Shown here piece by piece: positions 1 through 5,720 of a DNA stretch of 7,187 nucleotides. The stretch is from Rickettsiales bacterium (GTDB lineage: Bacteria > Pseudomonadota > Alphaproteobacteria > Rickettsiales > UBA1997), in contig CANGNU010000048.1 of NCBI GenBank assembly GCA_947455365.1, forward strand, positions 1-7,187, in the 5' to 3' direction. Within the stretch, counting starts at the first letter, position 1; each line of letters begins with the position of its first letter. Both the position numbers and the translations under genes were made by a program. The notes under the pieces are model-generated. The model did no database searches. It had not been told where the DNA came from and saw nothing but the letters and a program-made list of their open reading frames with translations.

Positions 1-402
1 AAATTACAAGAATTTAATATCGCGATGAAGCAAGACGGCGTAGTGCGCAACGCCTTTCAGCTTTTATCCTTCCCTGAAATTAATTTCACCAAATTAGAAA
101 AAATCTGGCCCGCAGAAATTTCTACAATTGATGAAAAAACCAAAACACAAATTGCCATCGAAGGCCTCTACCGGCCATATCTCAAGCGCCAAGATGATGA
201 TATTAAAATTCTTCGCCAAGATGAAAATTTAAAAATTCCGCTAAGCGTTGATTACAACAGCATTAAAAGCCTTTCTAATGAAGTGCGCGAAAAACTTAAC
301 AAGGCGCGTCCAAGCACTGTTGGCGCGGCTTTGCGCATTCAAGGAATTACCCCCGCGGCAATGATGGCGGTGGTGGTTTATTTGCGCAATATTGACAAAT
401 AA
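1..402 (+). CDS. mnmG: MnmG (GidA) C-terminal part, tRNA uridine-5-carboxymethylaminomethyl modification enzyme; 5' end outside window
   Basis: The frame is open from base 1 and ends at TAA 400-402, giving the last 133 residues of a protein that is normally about 620 residues long. MnmG is an FAD enzyme that, with the GTPase MnmE, builds the cmnm5 group on wobble U34 of certain tRNAs in the cytoplasm. What is seen is the C-terminal helical domain only. It carries the family's hallmark stretches: VKQDG-like (MKQDGVVRNAF, where the family has KQDGxxRxAF), the LSNEVREKL helix, and the terminal ARPSTVGAALRIQGITPAA block followed by a short hydrophobic helix and the C-terminus. The FAD-binding N-terminal domain is off the window. 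The ATG at 25 is internal and is not the start. In many bacteria rsmG (gidB) follows mnmG; here it does not. A long palindrome begins 17 bases after the stop codon. Confidence 0.95.
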   Translation, partial: KLQEFNIAMKQDGVVRNAFQLLSFPEINFTKLEKIWPAEISTIDEKTKTQIAIEGLYRPYLKRQDDDIKILRQDENLKIPLSVDYNSIKSLSNEVREKLNKARPSTVGAALRIQGITPAAMMAVVVYLRNIDK

Positions 403-419
403 TTTTTTGGAATTTATAT

Positions 420-518
420 TTTTGGTTAAGCAGAGCAAGTGAATAGGCCCTTTCGCTAAATATTGAGTAATTAAATATTTAACTAAAGAGGCTATTCACT
501 TGCTTTGCTTAACCAAAA
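420..518. repeat. Long imperfect palindrome (45-position arms) between mnmG and the DUF1640 gene
   Basis: Arm 420-464 pairs with arm 474-518 around a 9-base centre (465-473). Forty of 45 positions are Watson-Crick pairs. The outer 27 positions (420-446 with 492-518) have one exception, a G/T at 433/505; the other four mismatches lie in the inner part at 447, 449, 454 and 456. As RNA it would form a strong hairpin just downstream of the mnmG stop. There is no T-run straight after either arm (ACATAAACC follows on the plus strand), so it is not a classic intrinsic terminator. It could protect or process the mnmG 3' end, or be a decayed palindromic repeat element. Which of these is not decidable from one copy. 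Confidence 0.85.
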
Positions 519-539
519 CATAAACCAAAAACACCAATT

Positions 540-971
540 ATGACTACAATCACCATGTCTTTCGACACTTTAAAATTCTTTGAAAATCTTCAAAAAGCTG
601 GCATGCAAAAAGAGGTTGCCAAATGCTTAACCGAAGAAATGAAAAATATTCAGGAGCAAAATATTGAACAGCTTGCAACTAAGCAAGATGTTGAGGCTGT
701 AACCTTGGCGGTAAAATTTGAGGTGGAGAAAGATAATGAATCTTTATCGCAAAAAATTGATTCTACTAGGGCGGAATTGAATCAAAAAATTAATTCTGTT
801 ACAAAAGATTTAAATTATGTTGAGGAAAGGCTCAATCAAAAAATTGACCATGTCGAAGAACGACTCAATCAAAAAATGCAAAGCCTCGAATATAAACTCA
901 CTGTAAAAATTGGCGCCATGATAACCATCGCCGTTGCAGCAATCACTTGGCTTAACAAGATTCTCGTCTAA
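540..971 (+). CDS. DUF1640-like coiled-coil protein with C-terminal membrane anchor
   Basis: 143 residues. The architecture matches the DUF1640 (CCDC90-like) proteins common in alphaproteobacteria: a short FDTLKFFENLQKAGM-type head (residues 8-22), a long coiled coil with the LATKQD element at 45-50, and one hydrophobic C-terminal helix at about 124-142 (starts GAMITIAVAAITW). The bulk probably faces the cytoplasm as an oligomeric coil tethered to the inner membrane; no enzymatic motif is visible. Residues 77-115 hold three related 11-residue units (RAELNQKINSV, VEERLNQKIDH, VEERLNQKMQS), the last two in tandem. The first ATG (540) was chosen; a second ATG six codons in (555) is equally possible because neither has a Shine-Dalgarno sequence. 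The gene follows the 420-518 palindrome and converges on the serine hydrolase gene. The family is moderately sure from architecture; its cellular role is unknown to me. Confidence 0.75.
   Translation: MTTITMSFDTLKFFENLQKAGMQKEVAKCLTEEMKNIQEQNIEQLATKQDVEAVTLAVKFEVEKDNESLSQKIDSTRAELNQKINSVTKDLNYVEERLNQKIDHVEERLNQKMQSLEYKLTVKIGAMITIAVAAITWLNKILV
819..884 (+). repeat. Tandem 33-bp repeat encoding two 11-residue coiled-coil units
   Basis: Two adjacent 33-bp units, 819-851 and 852-884, both encode VEERLNQK followed by I-D-H or M-Q-S. Several codons differ synonymously (GTT/GTC, GAG/GAA, AGG/CGA), so the duplication is old and maintained at protein level. Eleven-residue periodicity fits a hendecad coiled coil. 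A more diverged related unit lies at residues 77-87 of the same protein. Confidence 0.8.
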
Positions 972-1006
972 ATTTTCCATTAATAACTACGCACAAATCT
1001 TGTGTC

Positions 1007-1026
1007 GTCCTCGCGCAAGCGGGGAT
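1007..1026. repeat. Small GC-rich REP-like hairpin between convergent genes
   Basis: Bases 1008-1014 (TCCTCGC) pair with 1019-1025 (GCGGGGA) around a GCAA tetraloop at 1015-1018; one pair is a G/T wobble, and a further wobble (1007/1026) extends the stem. It lies in the 86-bp gap between the converging DUF1640 and serine hydrolase genes. The wording CGTCCTCGCGCAAGCGGGGA closely resembles a short intergenic repeat that, from memory, is scattered in many alphaproteobacterial genomes (TCATCCTCGCGAAAGCGGGGATC-like). It may stop or stabilise both transcripts from their 3' ends. No T-run follows, so a standard intrinsic terminator is not claimed. Confidence 0.6.
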
Positions 1027-1057
1027 CTATTTCGACTGTAAGCGGAAAATGGTATAA

Positions 1058-2557
1058 TTATTGATGCTGAACAGTCTCTGCAGATTGCAACTTCTGAGAA
1101 TCTCTATTTTCTACAAAAGCGGCAGGCTTATCTGAAGGATAATTTGCAGCAAATTGCTCTTTAAATTTTGCCGATTTATCAGAAAAACTACCTTGCAGCG
1201 AATCCAACTCCTGCCTCATTGCAACCAGTTTTTCTGACGGATATTTTTCTGCCAATTCCGTCATTTTCCCTAGCAATTCTTCATCAACAACAAACAGCTC
1301 GCCTTTCTTCTTTTCATCACCAAGCAACGCCGCTGCAATTGGCCTTGTAATATTTTCATATGCCGCAAACGCACTAGCCACCTGCACCGCGCCACCACCA
1401 ACATTTCTTTGTCCAATCACATGCGAATAAAATCCAATGCCCGCACCGCCATGATGAAAATATTCTACACCCACCTCTCTACCATCCTCCTTCTTAGCAA
1501 AAATTTTTCTGATGCCAAGACCATAGCCTTCAACCCTTACAGTCGCAGTGTTGCGAGCATCATCACTATTCACAAAATTTTTCTCATCGAAGAAAATTGC
1601 CGCGGCTTTTTCATCAAACAAACTGCCCTCAAGCATTGATTGGTAAAACTTCGCAACATCGTTGGCTGTTGAATAAATTCCCCCCGCGGCAAAATCATAG
1701 TTAAAGTCTTGCCCTGTTTGCACCTTGCCGTTGCAGTAGTCACGGCCTTGCGCTACTGCAATTTTTGCATTATTTTTCACAACAACTTCGCCATTTTCTA
1801 ACGCCATTTCATCGCCCATAAAAGTATTTTGCAAAGCAAGTGGCGCAATTATTTGTTCTTTTACTATAGAAGAAAATTCAACCTTCTTACCCGCCTTAGC
1901 ACTTACAACCGACTCGATTATCGGCGCTAAAATATTATTATAATTAGCGTCAGAATAATGAAATTTTCCAAACTCTTCGTCAAGAATTAACGGCGCAGCT
2001 AAATGTTGCGACAAGTGAAATGACTGCGTTTGATCCTTTCTAAATTCATCAAAAAAAGGCTTTTGGTCCACGCCAGAAGTGTGATTCAACAAATGCCGTA
2101 AAGTTAAACTTTGATAATGCGGATGCTTTTTTAATTCGGCAAAATATTCTTTTACATTTGGTGTCTGCCATTCTTCAATTATCTTTTCAAAGCTGGCAAG
2201 GCTTGTGGACATTGGGTCTGCGGCATTAAAAAATTGTGAATATTTTTCATCGCCGGCCAATTTAACCAACGACGCTGCAGTAAAAGTTTTGGTGATGCTA
2301 GCAATTTGAAAAACTTTGCCTTCAGAGTTTTGTGTTGTAGAAATATCGCTCTCAACCACTCTGCCCGTAAGAAACTCGTCACTTCTCGAATTAGTTTTAA
2401 GTGCAATATTTTTTTCACCTATCAGCGCTGAAAACGCTGCATTATAAACATCTTGAAGCATTTTTTTATTTTTAGAATGATAAAAATTAATAGCAAAAAT
2501 TGCTATAATAAGAGCCACAAAAGCAATGATACGAAGCTTTTTCAAAGATCTTAACAA
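1058..2557 (-). CDS. Membrane-anchored class-C beta-lactamase-family serine hydrolase (penicillin-binding protein / esterase type)
   Basis: 499 residues. An uncleaved-looking hydrophobic segment at about residues 9-26 follows a basic start (MLRSLKKLR), so the catalytic domain should lie in the periplasm. Family landmarks in order: the nucleophile motif S87-I-T-K90 in QIASITKTFTAASLVKL, LLNHTSG (156-162), a YxN-equivalent written Y201-S-D203, AGGIYST (291-297), GYGLG (344-348) and HHGG (368-371) where class C enzymes have KTG. This set is typical of Beta-lactamase (PF00144) hydrolases such as DD-peptidase or esterase relatives; the substrate cannot be told and true beta-lactam resistance is not implied. 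The tail after about residue 415 is charged, non-catalytic and helical-looking. The start is TTG at 2555-2557: an in-frame TAA lies three codons upstream and the next ATG (codon 33) would remove the membrane segment. A separate promoter is likely at 2591-2619. Confidence 0.88.
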   Translation of the reverse strand: MLRSLKKLRIIAFVALIIAIFAINFYHSKNKKMLQDVYNAAFSALIGEKNIALKTNSRSDEFLTGRVVESDISTTQNSEGKVFQIASITKTFTAASLVKLAGDEKYSQFFNAADPMSTSLASFEKIIEEWQTPNVKEYFAELKKHPHYQSLTLRHLLNHTSGVDQKPFFDEFRKDQTQSFHLSQHLAAPLILDEEFGKFHYSDANYNNILAPIIESVVSAKAGKKVEFSSIVKEQIIAPLALQNTFMGDEMALENGEVVVKNNAKIAVAQGRDYCNGKVQTGQDFNYDFAAGGIYSTANDVAKFYQSMLEGSLFDEKAAAIFFDEKNFVNSDDARNTATVRVEGYGLGIRKIFAKKEDGREVGVEYFHHGGAGIGFYSHVIGQRNVGGGAVQVASAFAAYENITRPIAAALLGDEKKKGELFVVDEELLGKMTELAEKYPSEKLVAMRQELDSLQGSFSDKSAKFKEQFAANYPSDKPAAFVENRDSQKLQSAETVQHQ

Positions 2558-2590
2558 TTTGGTTTATTTAAATTTTAGAAAAAGTAAATC

Positions 2591-2619
2591 TTTATAATTT
2601 TAACCCTCAAGCTTATTAA
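2591..2619 (-). promoter_or_regulatory. Probable sigma-70-type promoter for the serine hydrolase gene
   Basis: Read on the minus strand, TTAATA (2619-2614) is separated by exactly 17 bases from TATAAA (2596-2591). They match the -35 and -10 consensus at 4 of 6 and 5 of 6 positions. Transcription would start near 2584, giving a leader of about 27 bases before the TTG start. In sequence this AT-rich a chance match is possible, so this is a moderate call. Confidence 0.4.
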
Positions 2620-2663
2620 TCTGAAAATTTAAACCACCGCCTCACAAAAAAAACAATAATTTA

Positions 2664-2888
2664 TTAACTAATCTTCAAAATTTTATGCATCTGTAGCGAA
2701 ACGCGCGCACCGTGTTGCGCCGCTAATTCCAACACTCGCGCTACATTGGCTTGATTTTTTTCCTCATCATATTCGTCCATCGGCTGCAAATAAACTGGAA
2801 TATTACGAGAACTTTGCCCAACCTCGCCAAAGCTTGAATAGCAAGGGTTTGCAGCAGAGGGTGGTTTTTTCACCCATTCCTCACCCAC
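2664..2888 (-). pseudogene. queE: 3'-terminal remnant of a second queE
   Basis: The open frame runs from ATG 2888 to TAA 2664 (74 codons). Residues 11-74 (2858 down to 2664) align without gaps to the last 64 residues of the intact QueE encoded at 3819-4547: 44 of 64 identical by my count, both ending HKILKIS. Shared anchors are VGQS, PVYLQPMDEYD and LAA..GAR. The first ten residues (MGEEWVKKPP) do not align, so the homology break is near 2858. The radical-SAM cysteines, GGEP and SAM-site residues are all missing, so it cannot be an active 7-carboxy-7-deazaguanine synthase. There is no stop or frameshift within the remnant, and substitutions are largely conservative. That means it either broke recently or is a piece of a gene that was functional until recently. 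It lies 27 bp beyond the stop codon of the unknown 297-aa gene and has the same orientation as the intact queE. Confidence 0.88.
2765..2798. repeat. 34-bp direct repeat, copy in the queE remnant
   Basis: Bases 2765-2798 are identical to 3920-3953 inside the intact queE, in the same orientation, 1155 bp apart. The block covers the codons for PVYLQPMDEYD and includes CATCATATTCGTCCATCGGC at its left end. Homology continues on both sides but with many synonymous differences, so the block stands out as a likely recombination or gene-conversion tract. Confidence 0.85.
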
Positions 2889-2915
2889 TAATCATCAAAA
2901 TATAAAAAGTTACGA

Positions 2916-3809
2916 TCATTTCCGTTGAGTGGCAATTTCAGGCATTAATCCAACAACAGATGCAGGTTCTACAGAAGAAGAGCTTGGCCCATCTTTTATC
3001 TTTGACTTACCAATAAATGTCACAGCCTCATCCATTGTTATCGGCAGGGTCAAATTATCGTTTATAATAATTTTTTCTTTTGGATCAAAAAAAATGCTGT
3101 CCCATACAATAGCTTTAAATTGCTCGCACCTTAAGGCGAACTCAGCTTCATCTTTTGATGTTGCAGCAGAAAAACTCTCTAACCCTTCGCGAAATGTCGC
3201 TTCCTCCTCGCCCACCTTGATAGACTTGCGATCTAAAAAAATATGCGGCGAAACTAACACCTGCAACTCCTCAGAAGATTTTTTAAAATTTTCCTTCAAA
3301 GCAATCGCCAAACTTGGCACATGAGCAGGTCCAATATTGCAAATAATTAATGCGCCGTCATCAGTAACCTCTTTATTGATTATGTCCCCAACAGTCTTTG
3401 TCATTTCAGCAATTCTTTTACTCTCTCTTGCAATCACATCATCAAAACTGGTGCCAGATGCATGAGGATTGCGCCCCTCCAAAGCAAAATGCTTCACGCC
3501 CAACCCCTCGTAATAATACTGCATCATCTGCATAGCAATACCACTGGCAATATGTGTTTTCTTGCCACCCTCTTTCTTAAATTGCCCATCAACTCTTTGA
3601 GCAAAACCCTCAAAATCAAGAGACATAACCTTTTTCCTCTCCGCCTCTGCTGAAATAGGAAAAGGAAATTTTACCTCTGTTGCAAAAATTACCTGCTTTT
3701 CATTTAACCCGTTGGCCAAAGCAGCGAGAGCCAAACCGTTAAATGTCTTGGCCGCAAAAAAGCTTGTGTGATCAGACCCGCATAGCAATATAAAAACTTT
3801 TTTTGTCAT
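2916..3809 (-). CDS. Unrecognised 297-residue protein with two GxxH motifs (possible distant TraB/EreA/ChaN-type fold)
   Basis: I do not recognise this protein with confidence. It starts MTKKVFILLCGSDHTSFF, with a beta-strand-like hydrophobic run leading into G11-S-D-H14, then has FALEGR at 108-113 with E111. Later comes a strand-turn-helix LIICNIGPAHVPSLAIAL (154-171) containing G160-P-A-H163, and VLVSPHIFL at 184-192. Two GxxH motifs with an intervening glutamate are the hallmark arrangement of the TraB/TIKI/EreA/ChaN group, but the roughly 100-residue spacing to the glutamate is unusual, so this is only a hypothesis. There is no signal peptide or membrane helix, so it is probably cytosolic. 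The C-terminus (272-297) is low-complexity with four serines in a row and looks disordered. ATG 3809 lies 9 bp after the queE stop, pointing to co-transcription. The gene is bracketed by the intact queE and the queE remnant, so it may be an inserted cargo gene. Confidence 0.7.
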   Translation of the reverse strand: MTKKVFILLCGSDHTSFFAAKTFNGLALAALANGLNEKQVIFATEVKFPFPISAEAERKKVMSLDFEGFAQRVDGQFKKEGGKKTHIASGIAMQMMQYYYEGLGVKHFALEGRNPHASGTSFDDVIARESKRIAEMTKTVGDIINKEVTDDGALIICNIGPAHVPSLAIALKENFKKSSEELQVLVSPHIFLDRKSIKVGEEEATFREGLESFSAATSKDEAEFALRCEQFKAIVWDSIFFDPKEKIIINDNLTLPITMDEAVTFIGKSKIKDGPSSSSVEPASVVGLMPEIATQRK

Positions 3810-3818
3810 ATGTTTAAA

Positions 3819-4547
3819 TTAAGAAATTTTTAAAATTTTATGAATTTGCAAAGAAATTCTCGCTCCTCGCTTTGCAGCAAGATCCATTACGCGCAAAACA
3901 TTGTCATGATTTTTTTTCGCATCATATTCGTCCATCGGCTGCAAATAAACTGGCACATTAAATTCACTTTGCCCAACATCTGCAAAGTCTTGATATTGCG
4001 GACTTGCAGCTGAAATTATAAACTTAAATGCATCAATCCTTTCAAGCAAATCGGCCCTAATTTTATGATATTTTCCTTGGCTGGCTTTTGGCGAACAAAT
4101 AATTTTTACATCGCGCGGCAAATCACGAAATAAAGTGCCATTAGTTTCAATTTGCACTAAAAATCCACAAGAAAGCAATTCTTCACAAAGCTTCTCAATT
4201 GGCTGCCGCAAAGGCTCGCCACCAGTTATCACCACCAAATTTCGTAAAATTTTTCCAGCAGATTTTTTAGAATTTTTCTTCGCGCCAATTTCCACACCAA
4301 CTTCTCCCCCCTCATCTCTCGCTAATCGCAAAACCTCTACAACAATTTCGTCAACGGTTCTTTCTTTGAATGAATCAAATTCTGTATCGCAAAAACTGCA
4401 AGAAAGATTACAGCCGCCTAGTCGCACAAACACTGACGGATAGCCAACATAAGGCCCCTCACCTTGAAATGTGGCAAAAATTTCTTGCACTTGCAAGCTA
4501 GATCCATCGTGACTTTCGGGCTTTAGAATTTTATTTTTGCCAAACAT
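3819..4547 (-). CDS. queE: QueE, 7-carboxy-7-deazaguanine synthase (radical SAM)
   Basis: 242 residues. QueE converts 6-carboxy-tetrahydropterin to 7-carboxy-7-deazaguanine, the radical-SAM ring contraction on the way to preQ0 and queuosine in tRNA. Visible motifs: the substrate-site EIFATFQGEGPYVG at 22-35, the iron-sulfur triad C46-x3-C50-x2-C53 in GCNLSCSFCDTEFD (the CxxxCxxC spacing and CDT are diagnostic), ITGGEPL at 107-113 for SAM, QIETNGT at 132-138, CSPK at 151-154 and LQIHKIL at the end. Length fits the family. A lysine-rich loop near 86-101 (IGAKKNSKKSAGK) looks like a local insertion. ATG 4547 is the only early start and has no Shine-Dalgarno sequence. It is third in the tautomerase-exporter-queE-unknown row. 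Its 3' end may be recombinant (see the 34-bp repeat). No other queuosine genes are in the window. Confidence 0.95.
   Translation of the reverse strand: MFGKNKILKPESHDGSSLQVQEIFATFQGEGPYVGYPSVFVRLGGCNLSCSFCDTEFDSFKERTVDEIVVEVLRLARDEGGEVGVEIGAKKNSKKSAGKILRNLVVITGGEPLRQPIEKLCEELLSCGFLVQIETNGTLFRDLPRDVKIICSPKASQGKYHKIRADLLERIDAFKFIISAASPQYQDFADVGQSEFNVPVYLQPMDEYDAKKNHDNVLRVMDLAAKRGARISLQIHKILKIS
3920..3953. repeat. 34-bp direct repeat, copy in intact queE
   Basis: Identical to 2765-2798. It encodes residues at about 199-209 of QueE (PVYLQPMDEYD). In these codons no synonymous site differs between the two copies. In the last ten shared codons of the same genes (S-L-Q then H-K-I-L-K-I-S) six differ synonymously. 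The contrast argues that protein conservation alone does not explain the identity. Confidence 0.85.
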
Positions 4548-4586
4548 TTATAGTTAAATTTGAATTAGCAGACCACCCTCGCAACG

Positions 4587-5219
4587 CTAGAACTGACTTA
4601 TCAATTCTGACAAATTAAACGCGCCGGCAATTGCATAAATTGAAAAAGCAATAATCATTAACCCTGAAACTGCGTGAATAATTTCTAGCGCTTTTTCGCT
4701 GGCTTTTTTCTTCAAAACCAAAACTACTAAAATCAACACAACATAGGCCAGCACTGACCCCGCAGCAATTCCCGCTGTGGTAAAAAATGGGCTAAAATTT
4801 ACCTCTTGCGAAAAATCTAATCCCGCAAAAACCGACAAAAATAAAATTATTGTCAATGGATTAGAAATTGTCAGCGCCGCAACCGTAAAATAATTTTTCC
4901 ACAAATTCTTCTTCGAGATAGCAATATCGGCCTTTTGCGGCATTTTTGAAATTACAGTTTTCACACCCAAATATAACAAAAACGCGCCGCCAAAAATTCG
5001 TAAGAAAAATTGTTGCTCAATTAAAAAACCTGAAATCATCGTCAAGCCATAAGCGGCAACCGCGCCGTAGAAGGCGTCTGCCGTGCTGGCACCAAGGCTG
5101 GCGACAAAGCCTGATTTATATCCGTCAACAATAGTTTGCCGAACAATTAAAATTGAAATTGGCCCAATCACCGAGGTAATGGAGAAGCCAATCAGCAAGC
5201 CTTTAAGAAAATATTCCAT
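4587..5219 (-). CDS. LysE/RhtB-family amino-acid exporter (inner-membrane)
   Basis: 210 residues, the usual size for the LysE superfamily, which exports amino acids or related small metabolites across the inner membrane. The N-terminus carries the family signature: a first hydrophobic helix ending in GPISILIVRQTIVDGYKSGF (19-38), then GASTADAFYG (43-52). Six hydrophobic segments are visible at about 5-25, 38-60, 71-90, 111-133, 147-169 and 180-202, with the polar loop PQKADIAISKKN (94-105) after helix 3 and the helix-4 motif SNPLTIILF (119-127), both typical. The substrate cannot be assigned. ATG 5219 follows the tautomerase stop by 18 bp and the gene ends 39 bp before queE, so co-transcription is likely. 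No Shine-Dalgarno sequence is seen. Confidence 0.9.
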   Translation of the reverse strand: MEYFLKGLLIGFSITSVIGPISILIVRQTIVDGYKSGFVASLGASTADAFYGAVAAYGLTMISGFLIEQQFFLRIFGGAFLLYLGVKTVISKMPQKADIAISKKNLWKNYFTVAALTISNPLTIILFLSVFAGLDFSQEVNFSPFFTTAGIAAGSVLAYVVLILVVLVLKKKASEKALEIIHAVSGLMIIAFSIYAIAGAFNLSELISQF

Positions 5220-5237
5220 GATTAAAATATACTAATT

Positions 5238-5717
5238 TTACTGGCCAATTCGCAACTTTTGATAAGTCTCGCGCTCCATCTCAACAATATCCACCGAAAT
5301 ATCGCAGCGCTTACCTGCCAAATCACTATTCTGTAGGGGCGAAGAGGCAATTGGCGCGCCAGAAATCATATCAACAACTTGCTCACTAAGTGCAATAATT
5401 TTATCTGCACCACTTGGAGAAAAAATAGAATCTTCGTAAGATTTTTTAGCATAATTCATCACCATTTCCGCCAATTTTTTTCTAACCTCAGCCGATCTTC
5501 CTGCCAAAATTTTTATGGTAATATGCAAAAACGACGATTTTTCTTCATTAAGCGACCCAACTAAATATTCATCAAAGCTTACCGCTCTAGCCTTACACTG
5601 CTCTAAATCAAAATTGCCCTCTTTAATTGAAGACATGATATTTTGAATTTCAGGAAAAAGTTTTTGAACATTATCCGCCGAAAAATTCGCTGAATGTTCA
5701 ATAATAATGTGAGGCAT
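5238..5717 (-). CDS. 5-carboxymethyl-2-hydroxymuconate isomerase-like tautomerase (HpcD/HpaF family)
   Basis: 159 residues. The start MPHIIIEHSANF is diagnostic: after Met removal, Pro2 would be the catalytic N-terminal base of the tautomerase superfamily. CKARAVSFDEYLVGS (41-55), FLHITIKILAGRS (63-75) and the closing ISVDIVEM (140-147) match the HpcD/HpaF family, whose characterised member isomerises 5-carboxymethyl-2-hydroxymuconate in homoprotocatechuate breakdown. Typical members are about 115-130 residues. The extra length falls around 95-137, between the long helix and the last strand, as an apparent insertion of about 30-35 residues. A full aromatic ring-cleavage pathway would be unexpected in a reduced genome, and no partner genes are nearby, so the in vivo substrate is open. 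It is first in the minus-strand row after the 16S terminator. A 58-bp palindrome arm ends 3 bases upstream of its ATG and no Shine-Dalgarno sequence is visible. Confidence 0.85.
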   Translation of the reverse strand: MPHIIIEHSANFSADNVQKLFPEIQNIMSSIKEGNFDLEQCKARAVSFDEYLVGSLNEEKSSFLHITIKILAGRSAEVRKKLAEMVMNYAKKSYEDSIFSPSGADKIIALSEQVVDMISGAPIASSPLQNSDLAGKRCDISVDIVEMERETYQKLRIGQ

Positions 5718-5720
5718 AAA

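Noticed and set aside
420..518. CRISPR-like or tandem repeat array
   Set aside because: There is a single inverted pair, with no repeated units or spacers; no CRISPR or cas gene is visible in the window.
1168..1639. Plus-strand open frames opposite the serine hydrolase gene
   Set aside because: The minus-strand frame carries all the hydrolase motifs; the plus frames show no family features.
1058..2557. Calling the serine hydrolase an AmpC antibiotic-resistance gene
   Set aside because: Motifs fit the broad class-C family, but the YSD and HHGG variants and long tail are typical of esterase or peptidase relatives; no resistance function can be read from the sequence.
2641..2663. Run of T on the minus strand after the queE remnant as a terminator
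   Set aside because: Only weak, all-A/T self-pairing precedes the T-run; not enough to call an intrinsic terminator.
2929..3653. Plus-strand open frames opposite the unknown 297-aa gene
   Set aside because: The minus frame is longer, starts 9 bp after queE in operon-like spacing and has ordered strand/helix patterns; the plus frames are shorter and lack such features.
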